From the NCBI GenBank assembly GCA_003222555.1, contig QHWL01000195.1:418-9523 (forward strand): a stretch of DNA of 9,106 nucleotides. Reading direction: 5' to 3'. The DNA comes from Acidobacteriota bacterium. Lineage in GTDB: Bacteria; Acidobacteriota; Vicinamibacteria; Vicinamibacterales; CAVVIG01. Position numbers and translations under genes: made by a program. Below are positions 6,132-9,106 of the stretch, piece after piece. Position 1 is the first letter of the stretch; each line of letters begins with the position of its first letter. The notes beneath the pieces were generated by a model. That model was not told the origin of the DNA, did not search any database, and was given only the letters and a program-made list of their open reading frames with translations.

Positions 6132-7064
6132 TCAGCGGAGCCCAGGAAACGCGCGGAATTCGTCATACCACCGCCGGAAGTCGTCCACCATCGGCAGCGG
6201 TTCCTTGCGCAGCTTCCCAAACATCAGCTCCTCGACGAACTCCACGCACTTGAATTCGAGGATTTCCGCATTCGGCTCCGTGCGGCGATACAGGGGCATG
6301 CTGATTTTCCACGGACGAGTAAACACCTTTGGATCCTCGATGGTCGCTTCATAGCGGACGTGGTACGGACTCGTGGCGGTATACCGTTCCACCACATGTA
6401 AGGCATCGCTATGGAAATTGCCCGCGCGGTCGAACCAGCTTTGGTCGTTCAATCCGGTCACGTCGACCACCAGCGTCTCGCCGTCCCAGCGCGCGTTCGA
6501 CCAACCCATCCACGAATCGGTCGGCGCTTCGTCTTTGCCTCCAACCTCGAGTGTGCGCGTGGCGCCCGCAAACGCGTACACCATCGTGATCTTGTCGGTT
6601 CCCTGTACGATTTGAAACGGAAAGGGCATATACGTGGCACGGGGGACGCCGGGCATGAAGCACTTGATTTCCGGGTCGCGCGTCAACCAGTTGTCCGCGT
6701 TCTCCTTCTTCTTCGCGGCCGCCCAGGGCTGATACGGAATCTCGTCGCCCTCGACGATGCCAAAGCCGGCGGGCACCGCACCAACCGCGCCGAAGGCGAT
6801 CACCGGCGCGGCGGGCACCATGGTGCCGGCGACCCGGCCGGGCCGCACCGCGAGGGCCGGGCGCACCCCATGAGACTGAATGTCCCAGTTGGCCGTATTG
6901 ACGGCCTGCCAGATCCCGTTCAAGTTGGGATGGCCACCCGCCATGCGTGGAGCTCTGTACTCCGCCGGCGCCTGACCCCTGGTCGGGGTCACGGCCAGCG
7001 CGAGGATGGCGACGACGACCGCCGTAGAAATCACGAGCATGAAGTCTCTCGTCCGATGTGACAC
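6132..7064 (-). CDS. Secreted protein of uncharacterised 'L-GIW / RW-G-TLVVD' family, copy 2
   Basis: I chose the GTG at 7064 because AGGAGG (7076-7071) precedes it by six bases and the resulting N-terminus (SHRTRDF, then MLVISTAVVVAILALAV, then TPTRGQA) is a textbook signal peptide. The farther ATG at 7145 adds unrelated residues encoded across the remnant. The product is 310 residues, probably periplasmic or secreted. Family elements, aligned with the 5016-6032 protein: 'GGHPNLNGIWQ' (43-53), 'QIVQGTDKITMVY' (151-163), 'ARWDGETLVVDVTG' (191-204), 'DALHVVERYTATSPY' (220-234), 'FTRPWKISMPLYRR' (248-261), 'AEILEFKCVEFVEELMFG' (266-283). The conserved Cys-containing end 'EFKCVEF' is shared almost exactly with the remnant at 7090-7204. 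Function unknown. It sits between a TonB receptor and a second paralogue on one strand, which suggests a shared outer-membrane/periplasmic role. Confidence 0.88.
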   Translation of the reverse strand: MSHRTRDFMLVISTAVVVAILALAVTPTRGQAPAEYRAPRMAGGHPNLNGIWQAVNTANWDIQSHGVRPALAVRPGRVAGTMVPAAPVIAFGAVGAVPAGFGIVEGDEIPYQPWAAAKKKENADNWLTRDPEIKCFMPGVPRATYMPFPFQIVQGTDKITMVYAFAGATRTLEVGGKDEAPTDSWMGWSNARWDGETLVVDVTGLNDQSWFDRAGNFHSDALHVVERYTATSPYHVRYEATIEDPKVFTRPWKISMPLYRRTEPNAEILEFKCVEFVEELMFGKLRKEPLPMVDDFRRWYDEFRAFPGLR

Positions 7065-7070
7065 TGCGAC

Positions 7071-7076
7071 CCTCCT
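7071..7076 (-). promoter_or_regulatory. Shine-Dalgarno (AGGAGG) deciding the start at 7064
   Basis: AGGAGG reads 7076-7071 on the minus strand, six bases before GTG 7064. It fixes the start of the 6132-7064 gene at a GTG instead of the in-frame ATGs at 7040 or 7145. Confidence 0.8.
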
Positions 7077-7089
7077 TTGCGACGGTGGG

Positions 7090-7204
7090 CTACTGCGTCT
7101 TCTTCCGCAGATGTCCATACATGAACTCTTCGGCGAACTCGACACACTTGTATTCCATCAATTGAGCATTCTTCTCGACGTTTCGCATCATCTTCACCGT
7201 TTCG
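7090..7204 (-). pseudogene. C-terminal remnant of a third member of the secreted paralogue family
   Basis: Between the receptor stop (7205) and the copy-2 ribosome-binding site, the minus strand encodes, in one frame ending at TAG (7092-7090), TVKMMRNVEKNAQLMEYKC followed by VEFAEEFMYGHLRKKTQ. This aligns with the copy-2 C-terminal region: 'NAQLMEYKCVEFAEEFMYGHLRK' against 'NAEILEFKCVEFVEELMFGKLRK', and 'TVK' against 'WKIS' after the conserved TRPW. The rest of that gene (about 270 codons) is absent, and the homology begins at or just beside the receptor stop codon. An ATG at 7191 could give a 33-residue peptide, but without signal peptide or ribosome-binding site it is more likely a deletion scar than a gene. 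Confidence 0.8.
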
Positions 7205-9106
7205 TCAGAACGTCATCGTGCCGCTGATCTGGAGCAGGCGGCCGTCTAGAACACTCAGAGGCGTCCCCCAGGCTGGGCCGTAGGCGTCGTTGCGCAACAC
7301 GATGCTGTTGCCATTCGTCGCGTTATAGAGGTCGAGATTCAGTTGCAGGCGTCCACTGGACCTCATTCGAAACCGTTTGCTCAGCCGCAGATCGAGTTGG
7401 TTGCGCCGGGCCTCGAAAAGCGTGTTCGGCGCGATGAGCGGCACCGTGGCCGTTCTAGTACCGCCCGACAAGTTGCGGCCCAACGAGGGCAAGATCTCGG
7501 CCGTGGTCGCCGAGTAGTTCGCATTGATTGGCTGCCCGGCGATGTTCTGGAAGGCGCCGCTCACGACGAAGTCGCCTGGCAACGGGTAGCTCCCGTTCAG
7601 TTTGATCTGCAGGTTGGCCGACCATCCGGTGACAGCCCGGCAGGTTCGCTGGCCGTCAATCGTCGTGGCGGTGTGCGGGACCGGGGTGGTCGAGGCGCCA
7701 GGGATGTTGGGTACAGAAGGGCTGCCGGAGGCCACGGCACCAGGAGAATCGACGTCGAAGCACACGTCGTTGACGATATGCCCGGTGTCGATGCCGCCGG
7801 TGAACCGGGCGCCGGAGGCGAGCCGCGCGTTCGTTGACGAAGTTGTTCGCGTTGATCTGCTTCCCGTAATGCGACGCCTGCGTCACCACGTTCTGGACCT
7901 GTCCGAATTTGTTCTGGTTGATGTCGTACAAGCCGCACACCTGGTACCCGCCCCCGCGAGGAAGCCGAGGATCGACCGGCGCGGTGATGCAGTACGGACT
8001 GTAGTCCGCCTGGGTCACCGCCAGGTTGTCGGTGGCCCGGAAGTTGCCCGCCCAATTGCGGTAGTAACCGGCGTTCATCGACAGCCCCGCCCCAAGCTGC
8101 TGCTGCACCTCCGCCCCGACGTCCCAGAAATAATCGCGGACCCCGAAGCCGTGAAGCACATCGTCGGCCCAAACAGTCGCCGAAGGGTTGTTCTTGCCAA
8201 AGTTCTGATTCGAGATCGCCAAACACTCGCCGTTCGAGGCGAGATTGGTAAGGTCGCAGTCCGGAATGTAATTCCTGTTGACGTCGTTCCACGTGCGGTT
8301 GACGGTGTTCACCGACGTCAGGATCGGGTTGTTCGCGGTCGCGATCTCGGTCGCGGAAACGCCGACGTAGCGACCCAGAGACGCCTTCACCGCCGTCCGG
8401 CCGTTGCCGAACACGTCGTACGCCGCGCCCAGCCGAGGATCCAGGTCCTTCCACTCGGGCACCTTGTAGACGGGCGCGAAGTCGCGGACAGGCAGAAACC
8501 TGGTGGCGGGCACATGCTGGGCTTTCACGTAGGAGTTGAAGTACTCGAACCGCAAGCCGTAATTCAGGGTTAGTCGCTTGATGGCCCACTGATCCTGGGC
8601 GAAGATTCCAAGATCCGACTTTATTCTGTTCCTGGTCATATAGGGTCCCGCATCCTGTGTGATTTGGATCGGGACGCCGTTGTTGAACGTGTACGAGATG
8701 GCTTGATTGAGGTAGGGTTCGGAATCCTGGATGCCTTCCTGCTGGTAGATTCCGGTCTTGAACGCGTGGGAACCGGTGATGTAAGACACCGCGAACCGCT
8801 GTGCGATGCGGTGGCTGGTGGTGAAGGTCCGCAGCGTGTTTGCTGCGTTGTACCTGAGACCTGTCGACTGCTCCACGATGGAAATATCGTCGGCGGTCAC
8901 GTCCGGCTGACGGGGGTTCGTGTAATAGGATTGCGTAAACGAAAACCCGGCTTCGAGCAGGAGCCGGCTGGTCACCGGCGCCGTCCAGCTAGTCTGGTAC
9001 AGCCCCTGTGGCCAGAAGTCGTATATCGTCTGCGCTTCCGGCGCGAGATTTCCCGGCCGTCGACAATCGCACCGGGGCTGAGGATTGACGAACACGCCGA
9101 CCTTGT
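7205..9106 (-). pseudogene. TonB-dependent receptor, plug/barrel C-terminal part, frameshifted; runs off right edge
   Basis: This is the beta-barrel portion of an outer-membrane TonB-dependent receptor of the same large class as the one at 1-906. The upper frame (9104 down to 7833, 424 codons) is open to the window edge and shows barrel features such as 'GLYQTSWTAPVTSRLLLEAG', 'GIFAQDQWAIKRLTLNYGLR', 'FEYFN', 'DLDPRLGAAYDVFGNGRTAVKAS' and 'AGLSMNAGYYRNW'. It then ends in an Arg-rich nonsense tail, while another frame (7831 to 7205, 209 codons) continues the protein: 'NARLASGARFTGGIDTGHIV', 'WSANLQIKLNGSYPLPGDF', 'LDLRLSKRFRM', 'LQLNLDLYNATNGNS', ending 'LLQISGTMTF' with a terminal Phe as expected for an outer-membrane barrel. 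The shift lies at about 7832. It is either a disabling mutation or a sequencing/assembly error; I cannot decide. The N-terminus is outside the window. Confidence 0.85.

Noticed and set aside
6119..6139. Inverted repeat TCCGC / GCGGA around the stop codon of the 6132-7064 gene, as a terminator.
   Set aside because: The stem is only five base pairs around a long loop, overlaps the coding end and has no T-tract.
7065..7145. ATG at 7145 as the start of copy 2, adding 27 residues.
   Set aside because: The extra residues come from the antiparallel-frame reading of the paralogue remnant, disrupt the signal peptide position and lack a ribosome-binding site, whereas GTG 7064 has AGGAGG six bases upstream.
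7602..8573. Long plus-strand open frame of 323 codons opposite the second receptor.
   Set aside because: Composition is Val/Arg-rich and featureless, and the minus strand shows continuous outer-membrane barrel sequence; a shadow frame.
7597..8589. Minus-strand open frame of 330 codons overlapping the second receptor in another frame.
   Set aside because: It is Arg/Gly-rich and without motifs. Only the stretch near the frameshift shares residues with genuine receptor sequence, so it is an off-frame reading.

Overview
This is a GC-rich (roughly 60 percent or more) window with dense coding on both strands. It most resembles a metagenome contig from an Acidobacteriota (Vicinamibacteria-type) soil bacterium. 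That assignment is an inference from gene content: large TonB-dependent receptors with an N-terminal carboxypeptidase-regulatory-like domain, paralogous secreted proteins with 'LQGVW / RWEG-TLVVD' signatures, an EntS-like MFS carrier and an exported gamma-glutamyltransferase-like enzyme. There are no RNA genes, CRISPR arrays, insertion sequences or integrases.

Layout from left to right. (1) 1-906, minus strand: the first 302 residues of a TonB-dependent receptor that runs off the left edge, preceded by a duplicated ribosome-binding-site/ATG module and a TATAAT-type promoter. (2) 1046-2371, minus: a complete MFS transporter. (3) 2372-2521: a divergent promoter region. (4) 2522-4375, plus: a secreted GGT-family Ntn-hydrolase whose nucleophile threonine is present but whose gamma-glutamyl-binding residues appear altered. 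(5) 4444-5097, plus: a probable exported beta-rich protein with an unclear start and a probably lost C-terminus; its 3' end overlaps the next gene tail to tail. (6) 5016-6032 and 6132-7064, minus: two divergent paralogues of one uncharacterised secreted family. (7) 7090-7204, minus: the decayed C-terminus of a third member of that family. (8) 7205-9106, minus: the C-terminal two thirds or so of a second TonB-dependent receptor, running off the right edge and broken by one frameshift near 7832.

The right half therefore reads, in the direction of transcription, as receptor, family remnant, family member, family member. This suggests an outer-membrane uptake/processing locus in which a receptor sits next to repeatedly duplicated periplasmic or secreted proteins of unknown function. 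The remnant, the frameshift, the missing start codon at the 6032 gene and the truncated 4444 gene show a locus that has been rearranged, or has sequence errors, at several points. The left half (receptor plus MFS carrier) and the central GGT-like enzyme have no demonstrable functional link to it.
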